Source: an uncultured Prevotellaceae bacterium (GTDB lineage: Bacteria; Bacteroidota; Bacteroidia; Bacteroidales; Bacteroidaceae). Taken from it: a DNA stretch of 41,005 bases. Location of the stretch: positions 1 to 41,005 of the forward strand of contig CACXUV010000034.1 in the NCBI GenBank assembly GCA_902770845.1, written 5' to 3'. The notes below the pieces were generated by a model. It did not search any database. It saw only the letters and a list, made by a program, of their open reading frames with translations, and had not been told where the DNA came from. A program made the position numbers and the translations under genes. Shown one piece after another: positions 40,938-41,005 of the stretch; within the stretch, counting starts at the first letter, position 1; every line of letters starts with the position of its first letter.

Positions 40938-41005
40938 CTACCATTTTACGTCCAACGCTTCTTCTAATTCATTCAAGACCGATTGACGCTTTACCCTGAT
41001 TTTAC
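40938..41005 (-). CDS. C-terminal end of an unknown minus-strand gene (partial)
   Basis: Reading into the window from the right edge, 22 open codons end in KRQSVLNELEEALDVKW and a TAG at 40938-40940. The amphipathic helix-like peptide, and the hairpin just downstream, make this a plausible gene end. The base composition is lower in GC than most neighbours. The family cannot be named from so few residues. Confidence 0.4.
   Translation of the reverse strand, partial: KIRVKRQSVLNELEEALDVKW

Overview
The window looks like a chromosome segment from a high-GC member of the Bacteroidota, most likely Prevotellaceae. The evidence is direct: many genes are preceded by the Bacteroidota -7 promoter motif TAnnTTTG, Shine-Dalgarno sites are mostly weak, and the gene families are typical of the phylum (TonB receptor with DUF4249 lipoprotein, ECF sigma with membrane anti-sigma and DUF4252, PCMD lipoprotein with beta-barrel, SLC13 permease with RCK domains, AAA-ATPase-like/PDDEXK_9 and Rpn nucleases). 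No tRNA, rRNA or CRISPR array was seen. The species is an inference.

Layout. 1-70: start of an Rpn-family nuclease leaving the window. 239-3041: arginine decarboxylase (speA) and acetylglutamate kinase (argB). 3126-4652: a tightly overlapping ECF sigma / anti-sigma-like / DUF4252 cassette. 4880-6025: secreted pectate lyase. 6050-8896 (minus): DUF2851, acyl-CoA thioesterase and dprA. 9433-12359: an accessory patch with an intact Rpn nuclease carrying internal tandem repeats, an AT-richer leucine-rich-repeat protein, a gutted AAA/PDDEXK_9 pseudogene and a nearly completely deleted Rpn copy. 12372-16990: acid phosphatase, TonB receptor, DUF4249 lipoprotein and gluQRS. 16991-17105: a MITE-like element. 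17144-21001 (minus): parE, a cytidylate-kinase-like protein and a GNAT-like protein. 21136-26310: a CHASE2 / FecR-like / TPR-CHAT operon. 26674-27807: OmpA. 27823-32771 (minus): methyltransferase, endonuclease I, flavodoxin-like protein and SLC13 permease. 32957-34519: S41 protease. 34734-37632 (minus): GH30 hydrolase and Bcp peroxiredoxin. 38173-40602: an MsrA-PCMD fusion and a beta-barrel protein. 40938-41005: the end of an unknown minus-strand gene.

The most interesting system is the CHASE2 / FecR-like / TPR-CHAT operon. The CHAT protein is a caspase-like protease with a His/Cys pair (H960, C1039). It carries an apparent Sec signal peptide, as does the FecR-like protein, and its third partner is a membrane CHASE2 sensor. 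The whole apparatus is therefore predicted to work in or facing the periplasm, unlike the cytoplasmic CHAT proteases known from defence systems.

The second theme is intergenic repeats. A GC-rich family forms arrays with an exact 22-bp period of the near-palindrome GCAACGGGGCCCCGTTGC at three loci. At each locus a linker and a CTCAAAA/TTTTGAG inverted repeat follow, and the composite sits just upstream of a promoter. AT-rich families combine short tandem units with a long hairpin whose left arm is the last tandem unit, and they lie mainly between convergent genes. Other notable items are the in-frame MsrA-lipoprotein fusion, the 115-bp MITE candidate flanked by TTTAA duplications, and a dead Rpn copy whose promoter now appears to serve an acid phosphatase.
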